This document shows, one piece after another, positions 23,295-31,833 of a stretch of DNA of 64,000 nucleotides. The notes under the pieces were generated by a model. That model saw only the letters and a list, made by a program, of their open reading frames with translations. It had not been told where the DNA came from and did no database searches. Both the position numbers and the translations under genes were made by a program. The stretch spans positions 186,001 through 250,000 of the forward strand of contig CAWDWM010000002.1 of the NCBI GenBank assembly GCA_963806015.1. Direction: 5' to 3'. The DNA comes from JAOPZW01 sp963806015. Lineage in GTDB: Bacteria; Actinomycetota; Thermoleophilia; Solirubrobacterales; Solirubrobacteraceae. How positions within the stretch are numbered: the first letter of the stretch is position 1; each line of letters opens with the position of its first letter.

Positions 23295-23404
23295 TGCTCA
23301 ACCCCCTGCGCTCCGAGGAGGAGGCCTTCCGCGCGCTGGTGTGGGTCGTGGCGGTGGCGGCGGTGGTCGTGGTCCTCGTACTCCTCGGGCGCGCGCTCTT
23401 CTGA
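23294..23404 (+). CDS. 36-residue single-pass membrane protein of the second oxidase cluster
   Basis: GTG start overlaps the subunit III stop (TAGTG). The acidic N-terminus (LNPLRSEEEAFRALV) leads into one very hydrophobic helix (WVVAVAAVVVVLVLLGRALF). It has the same length as the small protein at 17307 but unrelated sequence. The overlap and position argue for a real oxidase accessory subunit. No named family is recognised. Confidence 0.68.
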   Translation: MLNPLRSEEEAFRALVWVVAVAAVVVVLVLLGRALF

Positions 23405-23446
23405 CGCGGCGCCTGGTCGTCCGCGTTGCGTCTTGTGCGCAGCGCG

Positions 23447-23617
23447 GCGCTTACGGCATCACTGAGGGGAGGCGGCCCTGGAGCGGGGCGACCGGGGCCG
23501 GTCGTCCTCCGCGGGTGGTGAGCTAGCCGAAGGATGCTGGATTGTGTGGCTCCTGGCCACACAAGTCAGCGCAGTGGCGAACGGGGGGCCTTTCCCCATC
23601 GGTGATGCTGTAAGCGC
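23447..23617. repeat. 171-bp palindromic intergenic element with long terminal stem
   Basis: The arms GCGCTTACGGCATCAC (23447-23462) and GTGATGCTGTAAGCGC (23602-23617) pair over 16 positions with one G-T, then continue with interruptions through GAGGGG and CCCC. Inside, TTGTGTGGC and GCCACACAA (23542-23550, 23556-23564) form a 9-bp hairpin closed by GCTG/CAGC. An 11-base direct repeat GCGCAGCGCGG lies at 23437 and 23632, a possible target duplication. The left arm resembles 5673-5689. It lies between convergent genes. It could be a MITE-like element, a bidirectional terminator or a structured RNA. Confidence 0.55.
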
Positions 23618-23648
23618 AAGCAGCGCCGCAAGCGCAGCGCGGACGGGC

Positions 23649-24989
23649 TCAGGCGGCGACGAGCGCGGGCGAGGGGGCCGGCTCGTCCTCATCGACGGGC
23701 TCGTCCTCGTCGACCGGCCCCTCGCGGCCCTCGACCTCGCGCATCCCGGGCAGGAACAGCGCCGAGAAGGTGACGACGGCGCCGAGCAGGCCCGCTGCGA
23801 TCAGGGTGTTCTGCGCGCCGATGGCGCCGCTCACCGGGCCCGTGAGGGCAAAGGACAGGGGCAGCAGGCCGATCGAGATCAGCCAGTCGAGGCTCGAGAC
23901 GCGGCCGAGCAGCGCGGCAGGGACGTGGCGCTGCTTCGCGGTGGCCCACACGATAGTGCCCGCCGTCTCCAGGGCGTTGAACGCGAGGCTGGCCAGCATG
24001 AGCTGCCACACCGCGGAGGCCAGGCCATAGCCCGCGATCGCGAGGGTGGCCAGCGTCCACGTCACGTACATGAAGGTGATGTCGCGCCGCGGCAGCCCGC
24101 GCTGGCCCAGCACGACGGCGCAGCCGACCGAGCCGATGCCGCCGGCGGCGAAGACGATGCCCAGGTCGGCGGCGCTGCCGTGCAGGTCGTTCTTGACGAT
24201 GTAGGGCAGCAGCACCTCGGCCGGGCCCATGAACAGCAGGTAGGCGATCGCCGCGCTGGCGAAGGTCGCCCACAGCCACACGTGGCTGCGGACGTAGCGC
24301 AGGCCCTCGCGCATGTCGCGCGCGACGCTGCCGCCCCCCGTGGGGACGGCGCGGCGCGCCGCCGGGGCCATGGCCAGCAGCGCGGCGGCCGAGATGACGA
24401 ACGACGCCGCGTCCAGGGCAAAGGCGGTACCCGCCCCGAAGAGGCTGATGAGCACGCCGCCGAGCGCCGGCCCCGCCAGCCGCAGCGCGATCGGGCGCAC
24501 GAACTGGTCCAGCGCATTGGCCTGCGGGAGGTCGGCGGCGGGCAGGACCTCGGGCACGAGGGCGTCGAAGGAGGGGCTGAAGAAGGCGGTGCCCGCCCCG
24601 TAGACCGCCGCCAGCGCCGCAACGTGCCAGAGCTCGAGGACGCCGGTGAGCGACAGCAGCGCCATCAGCCCGACGGCGAGCCCGCGCAGGACGTCGGCGG
24701 CGACCATCACGCGGCGGCGGTCGAAGCGATCGCTGACCACGCCGCCCACGAGCAGGAAGGCGATGGTGGGGACCGTCATGGTGATCCCGACGATCGCGAG
24801 CGCCGTGGGCGCGTTGGACAGGGCGTAGACCTGCCACGCCATCGCGACGAGGAAGATGCCGTCGCCCAACAGCGAGACGCACATCCCGCTCCACAGCAGG
24901 CGGAAGTCGCGATGGCGCAGCGGCGCCAGCAGGCGCACGCGGTTCAGACCGCCTCCGTGGCCCCCGCCGCCCTCGTAACTAAGGTGCAT
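23649..24989 (-). CDS. MFS transporter (MFS_3/enterobactin-exporter-like)
   Basis: 446-aa polytopic transporter of the major facilitator superfamily. The N-terminal LRHRDFRLLWSGMCVSLLGD and the loop DRFDRRRVMVAADVLRG between helices 2 and 3 are typical of the MFS_3 group, whose members export small molecules. About 12 hydrophobic segments are present, ending in an acidic Pro-rich tail (DEDEPVDEDEPAPS). The ATG at 24989 overlaps the GGDEF/EAL gene by 11 bp and lacks a ribosome site; an in-frame GTG at 24938 preceded by GGAGG is a good alternative start. It is the last gene of the minus-strand run that begins with the alpha-oxoamine synthase. Substrate unknown. Confidence 0.85.
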   Translation of the reverse strand: MHLSYEGGGGHGGGLNRVRLLAPLRHRDFRLLWSGMCVSLLGDGIFLVAMAWQVYALSNAPTALAIVGITMTVPTIAFLLVGGVVSDRFDRRRVMVAADVLRGLAVGLMALLSLTGVLELWHVAALAAVYGAGTAFFSPSFDALVPEVLPAADLPQANALDQFVRPIALRLAGPALGGVLISLFGAGTAFALDAASFVISAAALLAMAPAARRAVPTGGGSVARDMREGLRYVRSHVWLWATFASAAIAYLLFMGPAEVLLPYIVKNDLHGSAADLGIVFAAGGIGSVGCAVVLGQRGLPRRDITFMYVTWTLATLAIAGYGLASAVWQLMLASLAFNALETAGTIVWATAKQRHVPAALLGRVSSLDWLISIGLLPLSFALTGPVSGAIGAQNTLIAAGLLGAVVTFSALFLPGMREVEGREGPVDEDEPVDEDEPAPSPALVAA

Positions 24990-27900
24990 CGGTCGCCGCG
25001 GGGTGCTCGGCGCGCAGGTACTCGATCGTGGTGTCGGCGTCCATCGGGCGGGCGAAGTAGAAGCCCTGGCCGTGCCCACAGCCGAGGTCGCGCAGGGTGG
25101 TCCACTGCTCGGGGAACTCGATGCCCTCGGCGACGACGTCGAGGTTCAGCGTCTGGCCCAGGGCCACCACCGCGGTGGCGAGGCCCGAAGCCTCCGGCGA
25201 CGCGCCCGCGGCCAGGAAGGAGCGGTCCATCTTCAGGATGTCGACCGGGAAGCGGCTGAGGTAGCTCAGCGAGGAGTAGCCGGTGCCGAAGTCGTCCATG
25301 GCCAGGCGCACGCCGAGCGCGCGCAGCTCCTGCAGGCGCTGGACCGCGAGGTCGGTGTCGGTCATCATCACGGTCTCGGTGATCTCGAGCGTGAGGGTCT
25401 CCGGCGCCAGCCCGGAGTCGCTGAGCGCCTCGCGGACGTCGCCGACGATGTCCGAGTGCTGCAGCTGCTTGACCGAGAGGTTGACGCTCATCGTCAGCGG
25501 GACCTCGCGCGGCACCAGCTCCTGGATGGCCTTGGCCTGGCGGCAGCCCTCGCGTAGCACCCAGCGGCCGATGGGCACGATCAGCCCCATCTCCTCGGCC
25601 AGCGGCACGAAATCGTCCGGACCCACCAGCCCGCGCTCGGGGTGGCGCCAGCGCAGCAGCGCCTCCAGCCCGGACACGGCGCCGTCCTCGAGGCGCACCA
25701 GGGGCTGATAGTGCAGCTCGAGCTGGTCGGTGACCATGGCGCGCTGCAGGTCGGCGCGCAGCTCCAGGCGCGCGAGCACGCCCTCGTGCATCGCCGGCTC
25801 GAACAGGCGGTAGCCGCCCTTGCCGTCGCGCTTGGCGATGTACATCGCGGCGTCGGCGTTGCGGATGAGCTCGTCGGCGTCCGCGGGCGAGCCACCCTCG
25901 ACCACCGAGATGCCGAGGCTGGAGCGCACGACGATGTCCTTCTGGTCCAGGCGCAGCGGCTCCAGGAGCGAGTCGAGGACCCGCTCGGCGGTGTCGGCGG
26001 CCTCCTGCGCGCTGACGACGTCCTCGAGCAGGATCGCGAACTCGTCGCCGCCGAAGCGCGCCGCGGTGTCGGTGGCGCGGATGCTCGTGGCCAGGCGCTC
26101 GGCCACCTCGCGCAGCACCTCGTCGCCGGCGGCGTGGCCGAGGCTGTCGTTGATCGTCTTGAAGTCGTCGAGGTCCAGGAAGATGACCGCGATGCCGTTG
26201 TGCTCGCGCCGGTTGCGCGCGACGGCGTGGCGCACGCGCTCGACGAACAGGGCGCGGTTGGCCAGGTTGGTGACGGGGTCGTGGAAGGCCTGGTGGGCGA
26301 GCTGCTCCTCGAAGGCCTTGCGCTCGCTGACGTCGCGGCTGTTGAGGACGATGCCGCGGACGGCCTCGTCCTCGAGCAGGTTCGTGTGGAGGACCTCGAA
26401 CTGGCGCAGCGTCCCGTCCTGGTGGCGCAGCGAGCACTCCAGGACCTCGGTATCGCTGCCGGCGTACGCGCCGCCGTCGGCCAGCAGGTGCAGCAGGCGG
26501 CTCTTCTCGTCGGGGTCCAGGAGGTGATCGAAGCGGGTGCCGACCACATCCTCCGGGGCGTAGCCGAGGACGCGCTCGATCGACGGGCTCTGGTAGACGA
26601 TGTTGGCCTCGGCGTCGAGCACGGTGATGAGGTCGCTGGCGTGCTGGACGAGCGACCCGAAGCGCGCCTCGCTCTCGCGCCGGTGGACCTCCTCGGTCAG
26701 CGCGGCGCTCTCCAGCGCGAGTGAGATCTGCGTGGCGAGCGCACGCAGGGCGCTCTGCAGCGCGCTGCGCAGCGCCCGTGAGGTCGCCGTCGCGCCGGTC
26801 ACGACCAGGAGCCCGCGGGCGTCGCCGCGCAGGGTGAGGCCCAGGACGTGGGCATGGACGTGCTCGGGCCCGAGGCGCAGGTCCTCGCGCGTCTCGCCGA
26901 TCAGCAGGACCCCGCCTGGCGGCTCGGCCAGCAGATCGGCGGCGGTCTTGGCGCCCACCTTCCAGGTCCCGCCGCGGGGCTCCAGGGCGCCCTCGGCCGC
27001 GACGACGCTCAGCTCGCCGTCCTCGACGAGGCACAGCCGCGCGGCCGCACCGTGGTCGAACAATGCGCGCACGGCCTTCAGCGCGGCGCGATAGATCTCC
27101 GCCCGGCCGGTGGCGGCCACCAGCGAGGCCCCCGCCGCGCTGAGCGTGCGCTCGCGGGCGACCGAGCGCTCCTGCTGGCGGACGAGACCCGCCATGCGCA
27201 GCACGACGAGGCCGAAGAGCACCACCGACGCGGCGATGATGACGAGCAGGTCGAGGTTGCCGCGGCGCAGCTCCTGTGTCGCCTCGACGACCGGAGCGAT
27301 GAGCGACGCGACGGTCAGCAGGGTGAGGCGCAGCGGCGTCAGCCGCGGCACGCGCTCGGGCGCGGGCTGCTGGAGCTCGCGCATCGAGGGGTGCAGGGCG
27401 GCGGCACCCCACAGCAGGTAGAAGCTGATCCAGCCGACGTCGAGCCAGACCTGGCCGTGATAGGCGCCGTTGAGGGTGACCACGCCGTAGGCGAAGTCGG
27501 TGACCAGCAGCGCCACGATCGCGGAGGCCAGCAGGTAGAAGGCCGGCTGGCGCTTGCCGGTGTCGACGGCGAGGCGGATGGCGGCGGCCAGCAGCAGGAT
27601 GTCGCCGAGCGGATAGGCGATCGAGACGAGCTTGCCCGTCACCGTCATCGACTCGTCGTGCAGGTAGGGCGCGATGAGCGCGACCCAGGACAGCAGGGCC
27701 AGGCCCAGCGTCATGATCAGCGAGTCGATGACGCCGGCGCGATCGCTCTCCGGGTTGCGCTGGCGGATGAGCATCAGCAGGCCGGCCATGAGCGCCGGAT
27801 AGACGGCCACATAGGCGCCGTCGCCCAGCGACGGGAAGGGGACGTCGGCGCCGAACAGCCGCGGATAGCTGTAGGTGTAGAGGTCGCCGAGCCAGAAGAG

Positions 27901-28122
27901 CGTCATCCCGACCGCGAACCAGATCCACGGTCCGCGCGATGCCGGCTTGTAGCGGCGGATGCCCAGGATGATGGCCACGACGGGCGAGAGCCCGAGGAGG
28001 TTGAAGACCGGTCCGCTGGCGGCGAAGGGCGGCACCCAGACGTACAGCGCGCACAGCAGCGCCCCGGCGCCCAGGTACAGCTGCCAGAGCGCGACGCGCC
28101 CGAGTCCGAGCCGCCGACGCAT
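24979..28122 (-). CDS. Membrane-bound GGDEF-EAL protein with GAF and PAS domains
   Basis: 1047-aa cyclic-di-GMP enzyme. About nine N-terminal helices (to residue ~330) form a membrane sensor region. A GAF-like domain (SLVAATGRAEIYRAALKAVRALF), a PAS domain (LVQHASDLITVLDAEANIVYQS) and then the catalytic pair follow. The cyclase domain has an intact FGGDEF near residue 690 and the usual DLDDFKTINDSLGH. The phosphodiesterase domain has EALLRWRHP near 820, DDFGTGYSSLSYL and KMDRSF, all intact, so both activities are possible. The ATG lies two bases after the oxoamine synthase stop, with GGAGG inside that gene's end. Confidence 0.93.
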   Translation of the reverse strand: MRRRLGLGRVALWQLYLGAGALLCALYVWVPPFAASGPVFNLLGLSPVVAIILGIRRYKPASRGPWIWFAVGMTLFWLGDLYTYSYPRLFGADVPFPSLGDGAYVAVYPALMAGLLMLIRQRNPESDRAGVIDSLIMTLGLALLSWVALIAPYLHDESMTVTGKLVSIAYPLGDILLLAAAIRLAVDTGKRQPAFYLLASAIVALLVTDFAYGVVTLNGAYHGQVWLDVGWISFYLLWGAAALHPSMRELQQPAPERVPRLTPLRLTLLTVASLIAPVVEATQELRRGNLDLLVIIAASVVLFGLVVLRMAGLVRQQERSVARERTLSAAGASLVAATGRAEIYRAALKAVRALFDHGAAARLCLVEDGELSVVAAEGALEPRGGTWKVGAKTAADLLAEPPGGVLLIGETREDLRLGPEHVHAHVLGLTLRGDARGLLVVTGATATSRALRSALQSALRALATQISLALESAALTEEVHRRESEARFGSLVQHASDLITVLDAEANIVYQSPSIERVLGYAPEDVVGTRFDHLLDPDEKSRLLHLLADGGAYAGSDTEVLECSLRHQDGTLRQFEVLHTNLLEDEAVRGIVLNSRDVSERKAFEEQLAHQAFHDPVTNLANRALFVERVRHAVARNRREHNGIAVIFLDLDDFKTINDSLGHAAGDEVLREVAERLATSIRATDTAARFGGDEFAILLEDVVSAQEAADTAERVLDSLLEPLRLDQKDIVVRSSLGISVVEGGSPADADELIRNADAAMYIAKRDGKGGYRLFEPAMHEGVLARLELRADLQRAMVTDQLELHYQPLVRLEDGAVSGLEALLRWRHPERGLVGPDDFVPLAEEMGLIVPIGRWVLREGCRQAKAIQELVPREVPLTMSVNLSVKQLQHSDIVGDVREALSDSGLAPETLTLEITETVMMTDTDLAVQRLQELRALGVRLAMDDFGTGYSSLSYLSRFPVDILKMDRSFLAAGASPEASGLATAVVALGQTLNLDVVAEGIEFPEQWTTLRDLGCGHGQGFYFARPMDADTTIEYLRAEHPAATDAP

Positions 28123-28124
28123 GG

Positions 28125-29465
28125 CTAGGCTGCGGCCTCCAGCCACGGAGTGCCCGGGGAGCGCGCGGGCTGCAGCTCGCCGCGCTGGGCCAGCTCCTCG
28201 AGCGCGGAGATCAGCAGATCGACCTCCTCGTCGGTGTTGGCCGCGGTGAGCTGGACGCGGAAGCCGACCTCGTCCTTGGGCACCAGCGGGTAGGCGGCGA
28301 GCGTCACGTAGACGCCGCGGTCGAAGAGCATCTGCCCGACGGCGCCGATGCGGTTGAAGTCGCGCAGCGGGATCTCCACGATCGGGAAGCCCGAGCGGTT
28401 GGGCGTGTGGACGCCCAGGCGGGTCAGGCAGTCGAGCACCCGGCCGGTGCGCTCGCTGAGCACGCGGCGCAGCTCGTCGCCGCGCGCCTCGTTGACGTCG
28501 AAGCCGGCCAGGACGGTGGCCAGCGAGGCCACCGGCGACGGGCCCGAGTACAGGTAGGGCGGAGCGGCGACCTTGAGCAGGTCCTTGACGTCGGTGGGGC
28601 AGGCGATGAAGGCCAGCAGCGAGGAGTAGGCCTTCGAGAAGCCGCCGACGAGCACGATGTGGTCGTAGCTCTCGTCGCAGTGGCGCACGACGCTGTTGCC
28701 GCGGCTGCCGTAGATCGAGGTCTCGTCGGGGCTGCGCTCGCCGATGACGCCGAAGCCGTGGGCGTCGTCGACGTAGAGCAGGGCGCCGTGCTTGCGGGCG
28801 ACGGCCGCGAAGGCGCGGATGTCGGGCGCGTTGCCGGTCATGCTGTTGACGCCGTCCATGCAGACCAGGCGGGTGCGGTCGCGCTCGGCGCGCAGCAACT
28901 CGTCGAGATGGTCGGGATCCTCGAAGCGGAAGCGCTTGACCGCCGCGCCGCGCGCACGCGCCACCTGGCAGCCGTCGTAGATCGTCTTGTGGGCCCGCGC
29001 GTCGAGGAAGATGGTGCCCGAGGCGGCCAGCAGCGGGATGACCGACATGTGGATGTGGGTGATCGTCGGCAGCACGAGCGTGTCCTCGGCGCCCAGCAGC
29101 GACGTCAGGCGCTGCTCGATCTCCTCATAGAGGACCGGGCTGCCGAGCAGGCGCGACCAGCTCGGGTGGGTGCCCCACTCGTCGAGGTAGGCCGGGATCG
29201 CGTCGATGATCTCGCGGTCGAGATCGAAGCCGAGGTAGTTGCAGGACGCGAAGTCGGCCAGCCAGTGGTCGCCGATGCGGATCATGCGCCCATCGATCTC
29301 GTCGATGACCGCGTCCATCATCGGATGGGAGGCCTTGAGCTCAGAGAGGTCGCGGCAGGTCTCGAGCCAGTGCTCGATCCAGGGCCGTGTGGAGACGCGC
29401 GTGGGCGCCGCGTCGCGCCCCCTGGTGGGCGTGGGGAGGCCGTGGGCTGCGGCAGACGCGCTCAT
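28125..29465 (-). CDS. PLP-dependent alpha-oxoamine synthase family enzyme
   Basis: 446-aa fold-type I aminotransferase-like enzyme related to KAPA synthase, 5-aminolevulinate synthase and serine palmitoyltransferase; these condense an amino acid with an acyl thioester. Family marks are FASCNYLGF, HPSWSRLLGS, VDDAHGFGVIGE (Asp that binds the pyridine nitrogen) and GGFSKAYSS with the PLP lysine. The substrate is not evident. No biotin or heme genes adjoin it, so a lipid (sphingoid-like) or secondary-metabolite role is possible. A GTCCG/CGGAC dyad directly precedes the ATG. It leads the operon with the GGDEF-EAL and MFS genes. Confidence 0.85.
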   Translation of the reverse strand: MSASAAAHGLPTPTRGRDAAPTRVSTRPWIEHWLETCRDLSELKASHPMMDAVIDEIDGRMIRIGDHWLADFASCNYLGFDLDREIIDAIPAYLDEWGTHPSWSRLLGSPVLYEEIEQRLTSLLGAEDTLVLPTITHIHMSVIPLLAASGTIFLDARAHKTIYDGCQVARARGAAVKRFRFEDPDHLDELLRAERDRTRLVCMDGVNSMTGNAPDIRAFAAVARKHGALLYVDDAHGFGVIGERSPDETSIYGSRGNSVVRHCDESYDHIVLVGGFSKAYSSLLAFIACPTDVKDLLKVAAPPYLYSGPSPVASLATVLAGFDVNEARGDELRRVLSERTGRVLDCLTRLGVHTPNRSGFPIVEIPLRDFNRIGAVGQMLFDRGVYVTLAAYPLVPKDEVGFRVQLTAANTDEEVDLLISALEELAQRGELQPARSPGTPWLEAAA

Positions 29466-29534
29466 GTCCGTTTCTAGTCGGACGAGACGAGCGGCAGCTT
29501 GAGCGCGCCGAGCGGATAGGCGTAGCTGCGTCTG

Positions 29535-30263
29535 TTACTTGACGGTCAGCTTGCCCTGCATCCCGGCCGCGCGATGGCCGGGGACCGAGCAATAGAACGT
29601 GTAGCTGCCGGCCGTGAAGCTCGCGCTGAACTGCGAGGTGCCGCCGTCCTTGACGACCTCGCCCTTGCCCTTGCCGTCGATCACGATGTCGTGCGGCGTG
29701 CCCGACTTGTTGGTCATCTTGACCGTGATCTTCCCGGGCGTGCCCTGCGCCGTATCGGTCACGAACGCCAGCTGACCGGTGGGATCGGCGTCGATCTGGA
29801 GATTCCCGCCGCTCTCCACGGCGGGCTTGCCGCCGCCCGCCTGCTTGACCGCGGTGGCCAGCAGGCCGCTGTCCTTGCCGCCCGCGGCGACGGACTTCGC
29901 GACGTAGGCGGCGATGTCGTAGGCCTGGTCGCCGGTCACGAGCTTGGCGGGCATGACGCCGTCGCGGTTGGGATGCAGGATCTGGCCGTGGATGGCGCCG
30001 GCGAAGTCCGAGCGCGGCATCCCGTCCTTGATCGCCTGCTGGAAGGCCTCGTCGAGGTTGGGGCCCGTCGTGCCCTTGGTGCCGGCGCGGGCCAGCACAT
30101 GGCAGGAGCCGCACTTCTGCACGAACAGCTGCTTGCCGGAGATCAGGTTGGCGCTCTCGGCCTCGTTGTGCGCCGAGCACGCGCTCAGCGCCAGCGTGGC
30201 GCCCGCCGCCGCGAGCCCCGCGAACGCGGCCCGCAGACCGGGTCTGGAGAGCACAGGACCCAT
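29535..30263 (-). CDS. Lipoprotein with cytochrome c and cupredoxin domains
   Basis: 242-aa exported electron carrier. The signal peptide ends in a lipobox (LALSACSA), so it is probably anchored outside the membrane. A class I cytochrome c domain (residues ~40-125) has heme motif CGSCH and axial methionine in GVMPAKL. A plastocyanin-like domain (~150-242) carries the type 1 copper ligands in GTPHDIVI (His) and FYCSVPGHRAAGM (Cys, His, Met). Such fusions can pass electrons between respiratory complexes and terminal oxidases. It lies between the glycosyltransferase and oxoamine synthase genes, about 6 kb from the oxidase cluster. The redox partner is inferred. Confidence 0.88.
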   Translation of the reverse strand: MGPVLSRPGLRAAFAGLAAAGATLALSACSAHNEAESANLISGKQLFVQKCGSCHVLARAGTKGTTGPNLDEAFQQAIKDGMPRSDFAGAIHGQILHPNRDGVMPAKLVTGDQAYDIAAYVAKSVAAGGKDSGLLATAVKQAGGGKPAVESGGNLQIDADPTGQLAFVTDTAQGTPGKITVKMTNKSGTPHDIVIDGKGKGEVVKDGGTSQFSASFTAGSYTFYCSVPGHRAAGMQGKLTVK

Positions 30264-30280
30264 CGGCGCGGGACTCTATC

Positions 30281-31804
30281 TCAGGCCACGGGCGGCAGCT
30301 CCGCCAGGTGCCCCTGCGCCGCCGCGATCACCCCGCCGGCCACCCCCTCCCAGGAGAAGCGCTGGTGCGCGGTGGCCACCAGCGCGGCCCGTGTCGCAGC
30401 GCGCAGATCGTCGGGCGCGCGCAGCCACGCGGTCACGCGCTCGGCGATCGCGCGCACCGCGCCGTCGTCGATTCCGAACGACAGCCACCCGCGCGCCGGC
30501 GCCGGCACGGCGGCCGCCAGCAGCGCGCTGACCTCCGCCGCGCCCGAGTGCCCGGCCGAGACGGGCAGCACGCCGCAGGCCGCCGCCTCGGCGGCCACCA
30601 TCCCGTAGGCCTCGGGGAACGTGCTCGGGAAGACGAGCGCCTCGCAGCCGGCCAGCAGCGGCGCCAGCTCGTCGTGCTCCAGGCGCCCCGTGAGCACGAC
30701 GCGCTCGCGCAGGTCGCGCGCCGCGGCCCAGTACGCCTCGTCGGCGGTCTCGAGAAAGGCCTGCAGATGGCGCAGCGGCGCTCGCGGGCCGCCCTCGAGC
30801 TCGCGTCCGGCCTGTGCGATCTCGCGCACGGCCTCGCGATCGCCGGCGGCGAGCGCGTCCAGAAGGGCCAGCAGACCGTCGTGGAAGCCGCCGAAGCCGA
30901 TGACCACCAGGCGGGCCTCGGGAACCAGCGGCCACGCCGCCAGCAGCAGGTCGATGCCCTTGGAGACGATGAGCTTGCCGATGAAGCACACGTGGCGGTC
31001 GCGGACGAGGTCCAGCCTGCTCAGCGCGCTCGCGGCCGCGCTCGCGTCGCGGGCGAAGGCGCCCACGCCGGCGTCGTCCTCGCTGGCCGCCAGCCGCCCG
31101 ATCAGCGCCTCGACGCCGGCGGCGGCGTCGTCGCGCGGGCGGAACTCGTCGACGTCGACGCCCGGCGGCCCCAGCCGGGTGCGCTCGGGCAGGCTGTCGT
31201 CCTGCACCGCCGCGAACAGCGACTCGCCGGTGTGGCGCGAGCCGACAAGCACCCCACGCGCGCCGGCGAGGCCCTCGCGCGCCCAGGGCAGGAAGCGCGC
31301 AGGGTCGCGCTTGACGACGTACTCCAGGGCGCTGCCGTGCACCTTGACCGCGTAGGGCACGTCGCCGCCGAGCCCGAGGGCCACGATCGCCGGCCCCATG
31401 ACGAGGTGGTTGGCCAGCGCCACGTCGGGCCGGGCCCGGGCGCAGACGTCGCGCACGGCGGCCACGTTGGCCCGCACATAGGCCTCGATCTCGGCGTCGC
31501 TGCACTCCAGCAGCGGGCGCGCCTCGAAGCCCTCGTAGCGGTCCGCCACGTAGACGGGCAGCAGGCGACCGATGTCCGGGCGCCACACCGTGACCCGCAC
31601 GGGCTCGCGCAGCGTCTGCACCCGCGCGACGCCGTCCTGCCACGTGCCCACCGCGTCGACGAAGTCGAGCTCCTCGGGCCGCGGCTCCTGGCACAGCAGG
31701 TCGACGCTGTGTCCGGCCCGCGCCAGCGCCGCACACAGGCGCGCGTTGTAGACGTTGGAGCCCGTCCCGCGCAGGAGATAGCCGTGGAAGACGAGGACCC
31801 GCAT
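30281..31804 (-). CDS. GT4-type glycosyltransferase
   Basis: 507-aa GT-B fold enzyme. The N-terminal acceptor domain begins MRVLVFHGYLLRGTGSNVYNARLCAALARAGHSVDLL. The C-terminal donor domain has CFIGKLIVSKGIDLLLAAW and the nucleotide-sugar signature FPSTFPEAYGMVAAEAAACGVLPVS (the E-x7-E motif). An insertion around residues 280-345 is longer than usual for the family. It probably transfers a sugar from an NDP-sugar to a lipid, wall or secondary-metabolite acceptor. It is divergent from the 89-aa Zn-ribbon gene and precedes the cytochrome c-cupredoxin gene by 17 bp. Confidence 0.85.
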   Translation of the reverse strand: MRVLVFHGYLLRGTGSNVYNARLCAALARAGHSVDLLCQEPRPEELDFVDAVGTWQDGVARVQTLREPVRVTVWRPDIGRLLPVYVADRYEGFEARPLLECSDAEIEAYVRANVAAVRDVCARARPDVALANHLVMGPAIVALGLGGDVPYAVKVHGSALEYVVKRDPARFLPWAREGLAGARGVLVGSRHTGESLFAAVQDDSLPERTRLGPPGVDVDEFRPRDDAAAGVEALIGRLAASEDDAGVGAFARDASAAASALSRLDLVRDRHVCFIGKLIVSKGIDLLLAAWPLVPEARLVVIGFGGFHDGLLALLDALAAGDREAVREIAQAGRELEGGPRAPLRHLQAFLETADEAYWAAARDLRERVVLTGRLEHDELAPLLAGCEALVFPSTFPEAYGMVAAEAAACGVLPVSAGHSGAAEVSALLAAAVPAPARGWLSFGIDDGAVRAIAERVTAWLRAPDDLRAATRAALVATAHQRFSWEGVAGGVIAAAQGHLAELPPVA

Positions 31805-31821
31805 CGGCCGGGGACCTTAGT

Positions 31822-31827
31822 AGGCTG
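31822..31827 (+). promoter_or_regulatory. -10 box (TAGGCT) of the Zn-ribbon gene
   Basis: Ends six bases before the ATG at 31834, implying a leaderless message. Confidence 0.45.
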
Positions 31828-31833
31828 CCGCGC

